A stretch of DNA of 64,000 nt, taken from NCBI GenBank assembly GCA_014773175.1, contig VXCM01000943.1, forward strand, positions 310,001-374,000, given 5' to 3'. This DNA is from Lucifuga dentata (taxonomy: Eukaryota > Chordata > Actinopteri > Ophidiiformes > Bythitidae). The position numbers and the translations under genes are program-made. Below the pieces are notes generated by a model that searched no databases, was not told the DNA's origin, and saw only the letters and a list, made by a program, of their open reading frames with translations. Positions 52,618-64,000 of this stretch are shown one piece after another; positions within the stretch are counted from its first letter, which is position 1; every line of letters starts with the position of its first letter.

Positions 52618-55600
52618 CAGCCTCCTCGGTCAGTCTGTAATGAAAACTGTAAGCCGGGCACCAGGAAGGGGATCAGGCAGGGAGAGCCAGTCTGCTGCTT
52701 TGACTGTATTCCTTGTGCCGATGGCGAGATCAGCAACAAAATTAGTCAGTATAAAAGTTTCAAAACGCCTTTGATGAAAGCCAGGATTTTCCTGAACAGT
52801 CTGATGGGAAATAAACTGATTCACTCCAGCAGATTTCTATTCTATTTCTATTTGACTACAATGTCTATCAAACTTATTTTACAGCCTGAAAGTCTGAAAG
52901 TGTTCACATTAAATTACTTTGACATGCTGAGTCTGTCCAAAATACACATTGTTGGATCCTATCATTCACATTGTGAATTGGGTGAGATAATATAATTTTA
53001 ATGCTAACAAAATGCTAACAACAATGTAGTTGAGGTTGTCATCTTGAAATGCTGCAGAGCTATGGCAAGAATTGAAGAATATGCATCAAAATCCACCTCA
53101 GCAAAGAAAGAAATGCATTATAGTGTGCAAATGCCAATGTGTTAGTGTTTATTATATACTTGTCATTCCTATTTGTTTTCATTTTCTACTGAAAATGATA
53201 CATTTTGTTGAAATTATCAAAGAAATAAGCATACATTTGCCACTATGCAGAATCTTACTATATGTAACTACTGTATATTGGTGTTGTGCAGTGTTGGGTG
53301 CCATTTGATGTGGTGGAAAGGAACATTACACTGACTCACACTTGATCTCTGATAACAGTAACAATCCAAACAACAATAGACAAAAGGAGCTGTTGACCCC
53401 GCTGACCTCTAAGCATCCTCTCCTCTCTGACAGATGCTCGTGAATGTATCCAGTGTAGTGTGGACTACTGGTCCAATCCCGCCCGTGACACCTGTATACT
53501 GAAAATCATTGAGTTCCTGGCCTTTGGAGAGCCCCTGGGGATCACTCTCATTGTCATCTCTGCCTTCGGGGCCCTGGTCACCATCGCCGTCGGGGTGAGA
53601 GTCACACTTGAGAGTACAGTGCTTCTCAATCCTGGTCCTGGATCAAGAGTTAGTCCCTCCCAGGTCTTGACTGAGTAAACACACCTCAATCAGGTGTGAA
53701 TAGAGATGGAAATTCTGCAATGCTAGGGTACTCAAGGACCAGAAAAGAGAACCACTGCCTGGGTACCTGCTTGTCATTGATTCCACAAGTCCGTCATTAT
53801 GGCTTTTGACACTATCAAGTCATCACCTGCCATTTCAGCAGTTTGTAAAATGGCAGCTGATGACTTGGTAGTGTCAAAAGCTATAACAAGGGACCTGTGG
53901 AATCGATGTTTCACTGATGATCAAAAAATATCCAAGAAGGCGGGAAATCTACGAACTACAGACAAACACATGCCTTTTTTCTCACCATTTGACCCCTTTT
54001 CTCAATCCATTTACATGCACATTATAACATTATTGTAATGCATAACCAGATGAGGGTAATGGTTTGACAAAGCATTTACATCGTTTATATTGCTCAACTG
54101 TAACTTGATTTCCTTTTAAGTCTACTTTACATTATTTTTTGTGAAATAACTGCATTGCCTGGAAGGATATGTTTTGCCTACAGGAAATATATTAATTATA
54201 GATGAAAAAAATGAAAGCTTGTATTCACTGGTGAATTTACAGTATACTATAGTGCAAGTTCTATTAAATGCAGTCACAAAAAGTAAACTTCTGCCACAAA
54301 TTTCAGCCATGTCATTGTTTTTATGAACATTGCTTTACATTCGTTCACTCCATGGCCTTCCTCAAGAATTTTGTATCATTCATACAAACTGTCTCAGTCT
54401 GAAGCAGTTTGTATGAGCGATGGCAACAGTTCAGGAGTTTGCCATCTGCCATTTTCTAATTATGATTCTAGTATTCATATCCATGCAAACACACTGAATA
54501 ATATACATGTGCTGATTTTCTCATTGGACTTCTTGTTCTGTTCTGTCCAGGTGGTGTTTTTTATGCACCTTGGAACCCCAATGGTGAAAGTTAATGATGT
54601 CCTGTTGAGTTTCTCTCTGCTTTTCTCCCTGGTGGTGACCTTCCTCTGCTCCATTGTCTTCCTGGGAGAGCCACAGCGATGGAGCTGCATGACCAGCCAA
54701 GTTGCCTTGGCTCTGGGTTTCGCTCTCTGCCTTTCCTCCATCATGGGTGGGTAAAATTTTGAAAGAAAGATACACATCTCTAACTCTGAACCACTGTGCT
54801 GTCTGTGAGGCATCTTTGTATTTGACACACACCACCCTGTAGTATCTCCTAGAATTAATGTATCTTGCCTTAAACCCTTTCAGAGAGCTTAGGCTGGGTC
54901 AGGACGTTAATGTGTGGGCCTGTAAAGCCCTTTGAACCATTGTATGTGATATTGGGTTATATAAGTAAACTTGACTTGACTTAACTTTCAGGTGCCTTGG
55001 CCTACATCAAAACCATGAAAGGATTTTTTTTTTTTTTTTTTTTTTTGTGCGGAATTAAAAATTTTCTCCCTTGGTCTCTTTGCACATTATGTTCTGATGT
55101 TTCAATGCTTTAGGTAAGACAGCAGTGTTGATGCTAAGAGCCCAGGCTCTGAAAGCAGCCCGGGTCAAAGCTAAAAAAGCCGCCAAAGCTGCAAAAGCCG
55201 CTGCAGAAGCAGCAGCCAACAGTGGAAGCCCTGACGTGATTGCTACCAATAACATTAATACCAACAGTGATGGCAATGCTAGTGCTAACCCTGATGTTGA
55301 CATTCTTACCTGTGCCCACCAGAGGGCGATAGCTGCTGTGGCAACTTTAATACAGGTAAATAAAAATTAAATTTTGAATTTACCAACTATAATATCTGAC
55401 ATTGCCGATCTCTTCATAGTAGTGAGAGCGTGTCAGCCTTTTATAATGCTACAGTACTTATATTTTGAATTGCCATCCTTCAACCCAGGCAATAGCATGC
55501 ACTGTGTGGCTCATTGTCCTCCCTCCACACCCTGTGAAGAACACTGCCCAAAATGTGAAGATCATTCTTGAATGTGATGAAGGATCTGTGGTCTTCATCT

Positions 55601-56092
55601 GTTGTATCTTTGCTTATGACATCCTGCTGGCTTTGCTGGCCTTCATCTTTGCCTTCATAGCCCGCAAACTGGAGGACCATTTCAGGTAAACCCCAATCCA
55701 CCCTCTGTAATTAAACTACAATTCTACATAATCCTTCTTTAGAGACAAGATGCATGTTTCTGTCTTCCAGTGAGGCGAAGTATGTGACCTTCGGAATGCT
55801 GGTCTTCTTCATCGTGTGGATCTCCTTTGTCCCAGCTTACCTCAGCACGCGTGGAAAGTTCATGGTAGCTGTCCAGATCTTTGCCATCCTGGCATCCAGC
55901 TTTGGCCTGCTCACCTGCATCTTCTTGCCCAAATGTTATATTATTTTGGTGAAACCTGAATGCAACACAGAGGAGACTATGAGGCCCTGTTCTAAACCCC
56001 GAGATGGGACCTCAACTGGTACCTCAGCATCACTTGCTACAGCTGCTACTGAGGTCAATGCTACAATTGCATCCACTGCCATTGATGAATAA
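48697..56092 (+). CDS. vmn2r1: Class C GPCR, V2R/OlfC type (CaSR-like), probable vmn2r1/OlfCc1
   Basis: Fourteen exons: 48697-48920, 49372-49663, 49794-50036, 50179-50370, 50521-50646, 50949-51127, 51756-51876, 52253-52480, 52621-52744, 53434-53594, 54551-54746, 55114-55355, 55489-55685 and 55771-56092. They total 2847 nt, or 948 aa. The signal peptide is at about 1-23, from MEVCRFLLG to the VSAEG cleavage region. The Venus-flytrap domain keeps amino-acid-binding landmarks ([21 protein letters not shown]). A nine-cysteine domain spans 541-597. Seven helices start at about 600, with KLEDHF before helix 6 and PKCYIIL after helix 7; that last motif is V2R-like rather than CaSR-like. It is likely a chemosensory receptor of the olfactory epithelium. 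Its place next to gmps matches mouse Vmn2r1-7. Oddities are eight extra introns and a long Ala/Lys-rich loop 2. Family is certain; orthology is inferred. Confidence 0.85.
49759..49793 (+). repeat. (TTTCC)n tract forming a splice acceptor
   Basis: Pentanucleotide repeat that serves as the polypyrimidine tract of intron 2 of the V2R-like gene, ending in the acceptor TTTAG. A poly(A) run lies just upstream. Confidence 0.75.
51685..51739. repeat. (GAT)n microsatellite next to exon 7 acceptor
   Basis: About 18 GAT units ending 16 bp before the acceptor AG of exon 7 (51756) of the V2R-like gene. Confidence 0.9.
52567..52613. repeat. (TG)n microsatellite at exon 9 acceptor
   Basis: About 23 TG units directly followed by TTTTCCAG, so the repeat abuts the exon 9 acceptor. 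Confidence 0.9.
53617..53757. mobile_element. hAT-like MITE with CAGTG...CACTG ends
   Basis: 141 bp in V2R-like intron 10, starting 23 bp after the donor. The left end CAGTGCTTCTCAATCCTGG is mirrored by AGGACCAGAAAAGAGAACCA, then CTG, at the right, giving imperfect terminal inverted repeats. A very common teleost short element has this form. An 8-bp target duplication is not convincing. Confidence 0.6.
53775..53908. mobile_element. Foldback (hairpin) element
   Basis: Two arms of about 60 bp in inverted orientation around an 11-nt centre. ATTCCACAAG, GGCTTTTGACACTATCAAGT and CATCACCTGCCATTT in the left arm are mirrored with a few mismatches in the right arm. It has no coding capacity and lies 17 bp after the preceding MITE. 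Confidence 0.75.
54880..54982 (+). repeat. SINE-like 3' tail in V2R-like intron
   Basis: GCCTGTAAAGCCCTTTGAAC, then GGGTTATATAAGTAAACTTG and a (ACTTG)n tail, the typical 3' end of fish retroposons, just downstream of exon 11. Confidence 0.5.
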
Positions 56093-56410
56093 GGATTAAG
56101 GACTAATTAATTGACGGAACCACAATATTGAAAAAATTTTAAAAGCCAATCAAGGTTCCTAGTCTTTCTTAGTCTTCTTATTCAAATTTACAGGAAGACC
56201 ATCATGCTTGGTCGATAATTAACAGAAAAATGAGGCATATATTTATTTTGCTTGAAATGGAAATGAATTAGGCCCAAATGTAATCTTCATAAATACTGAT
56301 GAACATCAGAAGAGATAAGCTTCATGAAAAACAATATCCACAAGAAAACAAAACAGTAAAATCAATAATTACTGTCATTGTTATTTCTCACAAGTGTCAC
56401 TATTTGGATA

Positions 56411-56416
56411 AATAAA
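56411..56416 (+). promoter_or_regulatory. Poly(A) signal for the V2R-like gene
   Basis: AATAAA about 320 bp beyond the stop codon. Confidence 0.5.
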
Positions 56417-59400
56417 GTCCTTAAAGGCAAAATTATTTCAATTATTCATTACTGTTGGATTGTGGATTTTACTTTAAGTCAGTAGTGATTACAGTCACAG
56501 AAAGTCTTTATTTGCATTCAACTTTTTAAATTTAACTTAGACAGAATTCAGTTCTAATTTTCAGTAATTATTCAGTATCACTGATACGTTTTTTAAAGGG
56601 GTGCTCCATCTATTTTGCACATCAAATTTACTTTACTGGTCTTGGTGAGCAATATTCAATATGTTAAAACAATTGTGTAAATACTTTTGTAGCTGTAGAG
56701 GGAGATGTTTAAATAAAGGGTAACTGACCTCTATGACATCACAAGGAATACTTCCTGTTGTTCCTTTAGACAACAAGTGTTGATGCTTGACTACAAGTTT
56801 GAAAAGTAAAGACTCTGCTTGACCTGTTGAGTAAATTCAGTGCTAGTTTTAAGAGTGGCTTTAGTTTTGGCTTTAGTCTTTAGGACTTAAGGCCCAACAT
56901 CTGACATCATACAGGTCAGTTTGCATGACTTAACACAGCAACTTCTGCAGCCACAACAGCCTTTATTTTTTTCATAAGCTGAATAGTGCGCAATAGAACA
57001 CAAAATGAATTTGATCTGTAAAATCAGTGGAGTCTCCCTTTAAACTCTCAAAGAAGAGAACTATAAGCATGTCAGCTACAGAATAATTTTTGTATATATA
57101 TTTTGAAGCACATTCTTGAACTATTTATGTATAAAATATATATTTTTTTCTTTACTTGCCTGACTATGATGATTGTTGAGATATAATAACACATTCAGAT
57201 TCTTGCTGCTGTTGTTACAGTTGTAGTGGCAGTAAAAGTAAAGTTTAACTCAAAAGAATAGAAGGAACACATATTGGTTACATGATGATTGACAGCCTTC
57301 ACTTCCCTATTTAGATGTGAAAATTCATTTCATATATGTTTATGATAAGCATATAGCATATTGTATTTCTATAAAAATATTTTTCTAAAACTGTTTAGAC
57401 TGTAAACATAATAACTTCTCTTTGAATAATAAATTGTAAATGTAATAAAAACATAAGTGGTTGCATACTCTCTTCACATAGTTAATTTTCTTTTAATATA
57501 ATTCTTAATAGTTAATCTTAATGTCTCGTACTGTTACTGTTACAGTGATAACACTTTTGTTGTCAATGCAAAAATGAGGATACAGGTTAGCTTTATGCAG
57601 TAATTGTAAATTCAAAAATATTGTAATGCTTGTAGCATTTTTGTTCAATAACACAAAAAACCTGATTATTTTTATTGATTTATTTTTAATAATTTATTGT
57701 ATTTTTTATATACATTTGACAAAGCATTTAAAATTTGTTAAATATACTGAGTTGAGGTTGTCCCAGATGTTGCTCCTCCACATTGGGGAGAAATGAGGAG
57801 GTAAAAGAGAGGAGGATAAAGAGGAGGATAGGACACTGAGCTGATGATATACTGTATAATATGCCATAAATAACTGGTTTTGGCTTTCTGTATGCTTCCT
57901 CATACGGTATTGGGAGTGAAACGATGATTCGTAAATATGATGCAGCATTAGAATGAGACTAATAAGGCTTTTTTAAAAATGAGATAGAGCGAAAGTAATT
58001 ATGCTGAAATATATGATGGATGGCTTAGTGCTGAAAAGATGAGATGGGGACAAGAATATAAAATATTACTTAACTCAACAATAACAAGGCAGTGAGACCC
58101 ATGCTATTAGAGTGTGTGTGCATGTGTGCATGTGTGTGTGTGCGCATGTGCATTCATATATCTATTATCATCTTCTTTATTGCTGTTTTTCCACTTTCCT
58201 CTCTACAATATTCAGAGTTCCCAGCACACAGCACCAAGCTGAACTTTTTTTTTCGACTGGCTGTGTTTCTGTGCCTGAAATGTGTCTGTCAGTGTAAATG
58301 CAGCTGATTTTATTTTGACTTGTCTGTCTGTGTATTATGCACATGGTGCACATGTGCTTGCCAATGAGCATGTGGGTTTCCAGGAATCTGTGAAGTCGTG
58401 AACTGTGTCCAATCAAAGCTGTCGGTGTGGACTGTAGTAAATTCTCCTGCTGACGGAGCAGTGAGGGAATGTGTTTATAATTTATTGTAGCTCATGGGGC
58501 ACAGAGTGGACAGGGGACACTGGCGCTAAATCAAGACAAATATGAAAATGTGTGCATGTGTGTTGGTTCATTGTAGTTTGTATTTGTGAGTGTGTGTTTC
58601 TGTGTGCTTATGTTAACGCTCAAGTCTATACTTGTGGAGTTTCTTCCAGTTAACTCTTAATTTTATCCCTTTAAAGAAGTAGATTCTCTTTTTAGTTGCC
58701 TTCTTATATTGTGATTGTCTTGTTTTCTCTGTTCGAGATTATATGTCCTTGTGGGCCTGTCTGCTGGAATCTCTCTGCTTCAATGTAACTATTTTTAAAT
58801 GAACTTTTATAGAAAGCTCATCACATATCACACACTCTCACACCTTTTTCTTCCTCATGCTGTGATAAGTATGAATACAATAAAATGATACAATAGCACA
58901 AACTGAATACATCAAACTCTGCTATCTCTTCTTATATGACTGTATAATAAGGAATTCATAAGGGTTTATACAGTATACCAAACCTTATTCAAGGAACAAA
59001 TAATTCATTAATGCCTTATAGTTTGGTAATATGACATTAATAAGGGAAACGTTTGTGTTGCCAGGTTATGAAAAATCGTAACCTGTAAGTCTACAGTTGT
59101 GAATAGATTTTTGCTGCATTCTAGATATGTAGCATTACCGATTAGAGGTTCTTCCTCTAAAGCAAAGCAGGTTGTGCTGGAGGAGGATCTACACAAGGCA
59201 AAATATCTTTCATAAAGGTTGTTCTTATTACTAAGTTACTACTGATCTTGAAGTATTGATAAATTATTTATTAATATTAATAAAGATATTAGATATGATT
59301 TATAAACCCCTTTGTAAAGTATGTGTGCTCTAAATTAATATCGACTGGTTACACACTCTTGTGATGAACTAAAAGAAGCAGAAAGGACTTCATGCCTTTC

Positions 59401-59669
59401 ATTTCTCTTCCTCTGTCTCTGTTTGATTGATAATTAACTAAGTGCATGTGACACAACCTGAATGAGCCACAGAGTTAATGATGTGTTTCTTTACTAAAAG
59501 AAGCTAGCTGACACTGCTGAACTGAACTGTGTGACAATCTAATTAATGAGCGGAAGAGAAAAACTGATCAAGTTTAAATCACTGTAGACACACTCTCAAG
59601 TGATGCAGAGAGGCCTCACTAATCATTAAGGTGGGTTTGCCCTGCCTTTGTGATTAATCATCATAGCAG

Positions 59670-59671
<2 letters not shown>

Positions 59672-59716
<45 letters not shown>
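59672..59716. repeat. (TG)n microsatellite
   Basis: About 22 TG units. Confidence 0.9.
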
Positions 59717-59717
<1 letters not shown>

Positions 59718-60827
59718 CTGTAGTGCATAACATCTGCAAAAGTGTTAAAAAGCATTCACTGCTCCTCTGAAATGACTGTTCAAGACATGGCCAGCAGGGG
59801 AAAATGTTAGCTGATACGGCTGAGTATTGCACAATATGTTTCACAATGGGCTTTAATTGTAAAAATTGAGTCTGAAAAAATCAATAACAAATAAATTAAC
59901 TCCATCTTTCATTTTAAATTGTCAATATATATAAATTAGACAATAGATGTATAATTTGAAATTTTTGAAACTATATTGCTTTCCATGTACTTTATATGCA
60001 TACTAATCTATAAAATGCTTCATCCCTTAACTTTTTTCTACACCATATTTGTTAGCATCTCTTAATTTTATTACATGTATATGACACCAAAGCATATATA
60101 TGTATATGTATATATGTATCTGATGGTTAACCTGATACTTATTCTCAAGTAGAAAGAATCATTTTAGAGGACTAAACTATTCCTTGTCACTCAAGTATAT
60201 AGGCTGGAACAAGGAGAGTCGTGTTCCTCAGTATTACCAACACATAAATGCTGTTGACTGAAAACTTTAACTCCAGTTTGTTGCTTTTAACATTTCTTTT
60301 TAATTTTTGGCTCAAATTATCCCACAGCAATGATGCCATTCTTGAACAATTTAGAGTTTGTATCACTGAGAAATTATTTTATATTTTCTGTAATGTATAT
60401 ATCTTTTAGTTCTCACGATTTGGGAGCTAAAAGATCATGAGTATGGTGTTTTTGAAATATGAGACTGTCCCCGTTGTAATGCCAAGATGCTTTTGTGTGT
60501 CAGTAGGCTATGTGAAATGTTAGAAGAGCTTTCCCAGGTTGTATTATCCATTTTCTCCATATTTAGTTTTTTATTGCTAAATTAATCTTTACACATTTTA
60601 TATATCCTCATCCTAATGACTTACTTCATCCAGTAATCTGATGGTAAGAAAGAAGAAACTGAAAGAGGTGCAAAGGCTTAAGTTTATTCCTCCTAATTTA
60701 ATAGTGGAGGGAGCAGCTGTTCCTTTTGCTCCATATACTTTGGCATCTGTGTGTTTGTGTATGTTTGTGGGTCTCTATATAACTGTTTTAATTCTCTAAT
60801 GCCACCAGCTTGTCTGTCTTCTCTATC

Positions 60828-60975
60828 CTTTATCAATCAATCAATCAATCAATCAATTTATTTAAAGTGCAAAATCACCATGCATCATGGTCCCAATACA
60901 CTTTACAGTAAAGGTAAAAAGTAGGGACATTAAAAAGATCATCAAAGCAAAGTTACAGTAAAAACAAGAACATTA
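60828..60975 (-). repeat. Retroposon-like repeat with (CAAT)n tail
   Basis: (CAAT)n followed by TTTATTTAAAGTGCAAAATC and ACACTTTACAGTAAAGG. This is the antisense form of a typical fish retroposon 3' end with its tetranucleotide tail. Confidence 0.5.
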
Positions 60976-62435
60976 AAAGAGCATCACCCTGTCACCATTC
61001 CTTCACTCTCTCAGACATCTGTACTAATTATAAACTCGCTCAGAGTGTGGAACCAGTTCTCTCTGTCAGCCTTTCTCCTCTCTGCTTGATCTCTTTATCA
61101 CCCTTTTGAGTCTGTTTTTCTCTGTTGTGACGGCAGTGAAATCAAGGTTGCACTGAAAAGCATCCAAACTGCCATGTGATACGTGTGTGTGTGTGTGTGT
61201 GTAGTGTGTGTATTTATTCTGTATCAGCTTGCGTCTCAGCAACCTCAGGATAAGAGACTTGAATGACTGATTTTGTCCATGCTAGAATTTCCCTCTCAGT
61301 GACGGCAACGCTACAGCAAAGTCAGATTGGATTCACTGTGTTACGAAGTGCCTCAGAAAACAACCTTGAGGGAATCTGTTGTCCCTCAAGGGCACCCATC
61401 TGAAACACTGTGTGCAGGCCTGTGCACCACAAAGGTCAAACACAAGCACATTAAAGTTTTCCACATGCCACTTTACCCAAAGCAGCATCTAATCCTGGTC
61501 GTGTTACTGTAAAAAACTTTGCAAAATAAAATATACAACGCTTCCCATCCAAACACAGAAGCATACTCAGGTATTTATTTGAGGGCTCGATTACACAAAA
61601 TGTCAGTGCTTTTTGCCAAGAAAGTAAAACGGCACACAGGATGTGTATTAGAAATATTAGAAACTGATGATATCCTAACAGTGAGAGGAACCAAAGCTGC
61701 TGTTTCTAACTTAAATTTATTCCCTTATTGTGTGTAGTTGTAATTGTAGTGCTCGCTGCTCCGTGGAAAGCTTGAAATCAATCTGAATCTGAAATTCAGT
61801 TGCGATGTCATGTAAGCATTCTGCACACACATTTACCCACTTTGTGTAGCTCCTCTTGTAAACTAATTAAGCAATGATTCATGTATGTTTCATGATAGAT
61901 GGAATCAGATTAATTCCCTCCATGCATACAACACAATCTGCTTTAATCGCAGCACAGGCAAGGCACAGCTGCTGCATGTAAATATACACACTCTTGTGGT
62001 ACCTAAAACACACATCCTTGCATCATATGAAAATGCTCCAGCAAATTTTTACTATAAATTACCAGCTGACCACACTCAGGCTGACCTCTTGCCTCCTTTC
62101 ACACCACCCTCAGAAATTATCCCAACCTTTAACCCCAGGCCCCTCAGAAATGTCCCATGGCTATCAGGATGTCATTACCAGGCTGAATAATTCAGGGATG
62201 ACATTCCATCGCTGATCTATTCGCTTGACCTCGGAAGACACCATGACTTTGATATCAGGAGATTCTTGAGACCACATAGCTTGACCCAGAGGAGCCATTA
62301 CACACACATACACACATCTACAGAGGCAGTCAAGGTGCACTTTGTGCTCTAGATGAGCCTAAAGTTCTAGAGCCATTCAACCTCCTCCACCAAACCTGAT
62401 TCATTTCAGCTGATTTTCATTTATAATTCAATTAG

Positions 62436-62437
<2 letters not shown>

Positions 62438-62502
<65 letters not shown>
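62438..62502. repeat. (CTAT)n microsatellite
   Basis: About 16 uninterrupted CTAT units, ending 35 bp before a TIR element. Confidence 0.92.
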
Positions 62503-62537
62503 GTTGAGGCAGTTGTTCAGGCTGAATGAAAGTACTT

Positions 62538-63145
62538 AAAGGACCATACCTGTGGTTTTGCATGTTTGAGCCCAATAAATACTACCTACATACACATTAC
62601 GTCACTGCCATTTTCCAAAACATAAAACTGTTTTTTTTTTTTAGTTTTTGTGTTATTTTGCCAAATCTCCCAATCTTTCAAAATAAAATGTTCAGATGAT
62701 ACACCTACCTTACAATTCAGTGTTTCACCTGGTAACACAGACACACAATTGCAGAAGGCACAGTCATAAAAGTTACTTTCTCCTGGGACTATATTCTCTG
62801 GCGGAGAAATACATTTTCTTCTGTGTAGCTCTATGTTGGATCAGTTAGATTAAGTAACTTTGACAAAAACAAAACAAAACAAAACAAACAAACAAAAAAA
62901 CAATTTAAAACATTTTTGTTCGCTGTTATGGATTACCTATCTCAAGTATGTTTCAGGTTTCTACAAGTTGATTTCTACAGTATACTGGAATGTATACTGG
63001 AATGAACTAAACCGATTGCAGTCTGGAAGGTAGGAAAAATGATTCAAAGATTAACCATTCCAGTAATATGTTTTGGAAAATGTTTAGAAGTAACATAATG
63101 TGCATGATTTTGCTTAAACATGCAAAAACATCCACAATGTCCTTT
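62538..63145. mobile_element. Nonautonomous TIR element with TTAA target sites
   Basis: About 608 bp. The left end AAAGGACCATACCTGTGG and right end CCACAATGTCCTTT are inverted and stay complementary for about 85 bp, through the shared TTTTGCATGTTT and CATTTTCCAAAACA blocks. TTAA occurs at both edges (62536-62539 and 63144-63147), as with piggyBac-type target sites. No transposase is coded. A damaged copy lies in a gmps intron at 38597. Confidence 0.7.
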
Positions 63146-64000
63146 AAACATAGTGCTGTCTGGTGTCTCTTCAGCTGAAGTGCTTCTCCTTTGGTTTAGA
63201 CAAGCGAGTCAACACATTACTTATCCAGCCTTCATAATAAATGAACATGCTCTGTTAGAACACCCTGTCTCTGTCTCATCAGTCTCTGATTTCATTTGCC
63301 TTCCCACTTCTTTTGCTTACAATAAACTGACTTTGTCTGAACCTCTGAATCTGTTTAATACAACTGTTGAGTCAGATGCTACTGGGCCACATCAGCCCCC
63401 TGCTCTCCTGCAGTACATGACATGAATTAGCATCTCATTGCATTCAACCCCTCCCTGCCGCCACAAAGGATGACTGAACGAGTGCATGTCCTGGGTCCTT
63501 CCACTGACTTTCACTTAATAGATTTTCCCCCTCTTCCTCCGCAACGCTGCTTTGCTGTTTTGTGTCCCTCGCTTTGTGCAGTCAGGCAAGAAATAAAGTT
63601 TGTGCTGCGCTTGTGGTCAGACCTTTTCCTGGAATAGAAGTTAAAGTCTGTTTGGAAGTTGTTAGAAGAGAATCAATAAAGGCTCTTGGGTGTCTGTGTA
63701 TTTTTTGAACTTTGACCTTTCAAAAGAACAAACGCACACAAATGGAAACAGTGAAACACAAAGCCCTGCGTGCGTCTACTGTATATGTGAACCAAAAGCA
63801 TCGTGCACACACCTCGTATGCTAAGCTTGGCTGCTCTGCTGTGAAATGACTGCAGGATGAGTTGCATTCTTCTGTGTAGTCATACTTACAATGACCATGA
63901 TCAGATAAAGTTTTTGTTGTTTTTGGCAAAGAACATGTCTGAAATACTAAAGATTTAACATTCCAGTGCTGGCATATTTAGTAGTGTGATTTTGTGAAAG

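Larger units (their letters stand above)
56093..64000. other. Gene-poor 3' flank
   Basis: After the V2R-like 3' UTR I see no exon of a recognisable protein on either strand. Contents are AT-rich unique sequence, (TG)n at 59672-59716, a retroposon-like piece (60828-60975), (GT)n at 61181-61201, (CTAT)n at 62438-62502 and a TIR element at 62538-63145. ORFs near 61.3-62.2 kb and 63.1-63.4 kb look random in composition. Confidence 0.65.

Noticed and set aside
53617..53757. Possible 8-bp hAT target duplication around the MITE
   Set aside because: Only 4 of 8 flanking bases agree, so the duplication is not supported.
60833..60857. Short direct repeats that could suggest a CRISPR-like array
   Set aside because: A simple (CAAT)n microsatellite at the tail of a retroposon in a vertebrate genome.
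61327..62215. ORFs of 60-100 aa in the 3' flank
   Set aside because: No recognisable domain, no splice context and random composition; likely chance.

Overview
This window is nuclear DNA of a ray-finned fish, most likely a percomorph-type teleost. Six multi-exon, intron-rich vertebrate genes can be assembled by GT-AG splicing. Dinucleotide microsatellites, teleost-style MITEs and SINE-like tails are abundant, and the gene order mixes two vertebrate synteny blocks. There are no bacterial features and no CRISPR array. Single Ns, several flanked by exact duplications, and one 60-N gap show that this is a draft scaffold.

Layout. 1-6520 (+): the 3' half of vmp1 (autophagy, ER scramblase); its first exons lie off the left edge. 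7822-7905 (+): the miR-21 hairpin, 1.3 kb downstream of the vmp1 stop and upstream of the first AATAAA. A TATA box with AP-1/MARE sites in the last long vmp1 introns is a candidate pri-miR-21 promoter. 8453-11889 (-): tubd1 (delta-tubulin), tail to tail with vmp1/miR-21. 13300-21265 (+): rps6kb1 (p70 S6 kinase), divergent from tubd1. 25588-29072 (-): slc33a1 (acetyl-CoA transporter), convergent with rps6kb1. 33398-44042 (+): gmps (GMP synthase). 48697-56092 (+): a class C GPCR of the V2R/CaSR family, probably the teleost vmn2r1/OlfCc1 type. 56093-64000: no gene seen, only repeats and AT-rich sequence.

The genes are ordinary chromosomal neighbours, not an operon. vmp1, miR-21, tubd1 and rps6kb1 form one conserved block (human 17q23). 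slc33a1, gmps and a V2R form another (human 3q25, mouse chr 3). The window contains the point where the two are joined. All reading frames except the truncated vmp1 close cleanly over their spliced exons: tubd1 448 aa, rps6kb1 505 aa, slc33a1 547 aa, gmps 690 aa, V2R-like 948 aa.

The most unusual object is the V2R-like receptor. It keeps the five ancestral CaSR/V2R introns but has eight more, four of them inside the seven-helix region that is normally a single exon. It also carries an insert of about 40 residues in intracellular loop 2, beginning with an Ala/Lys-rich helix. I did not find a new multi-gene system.
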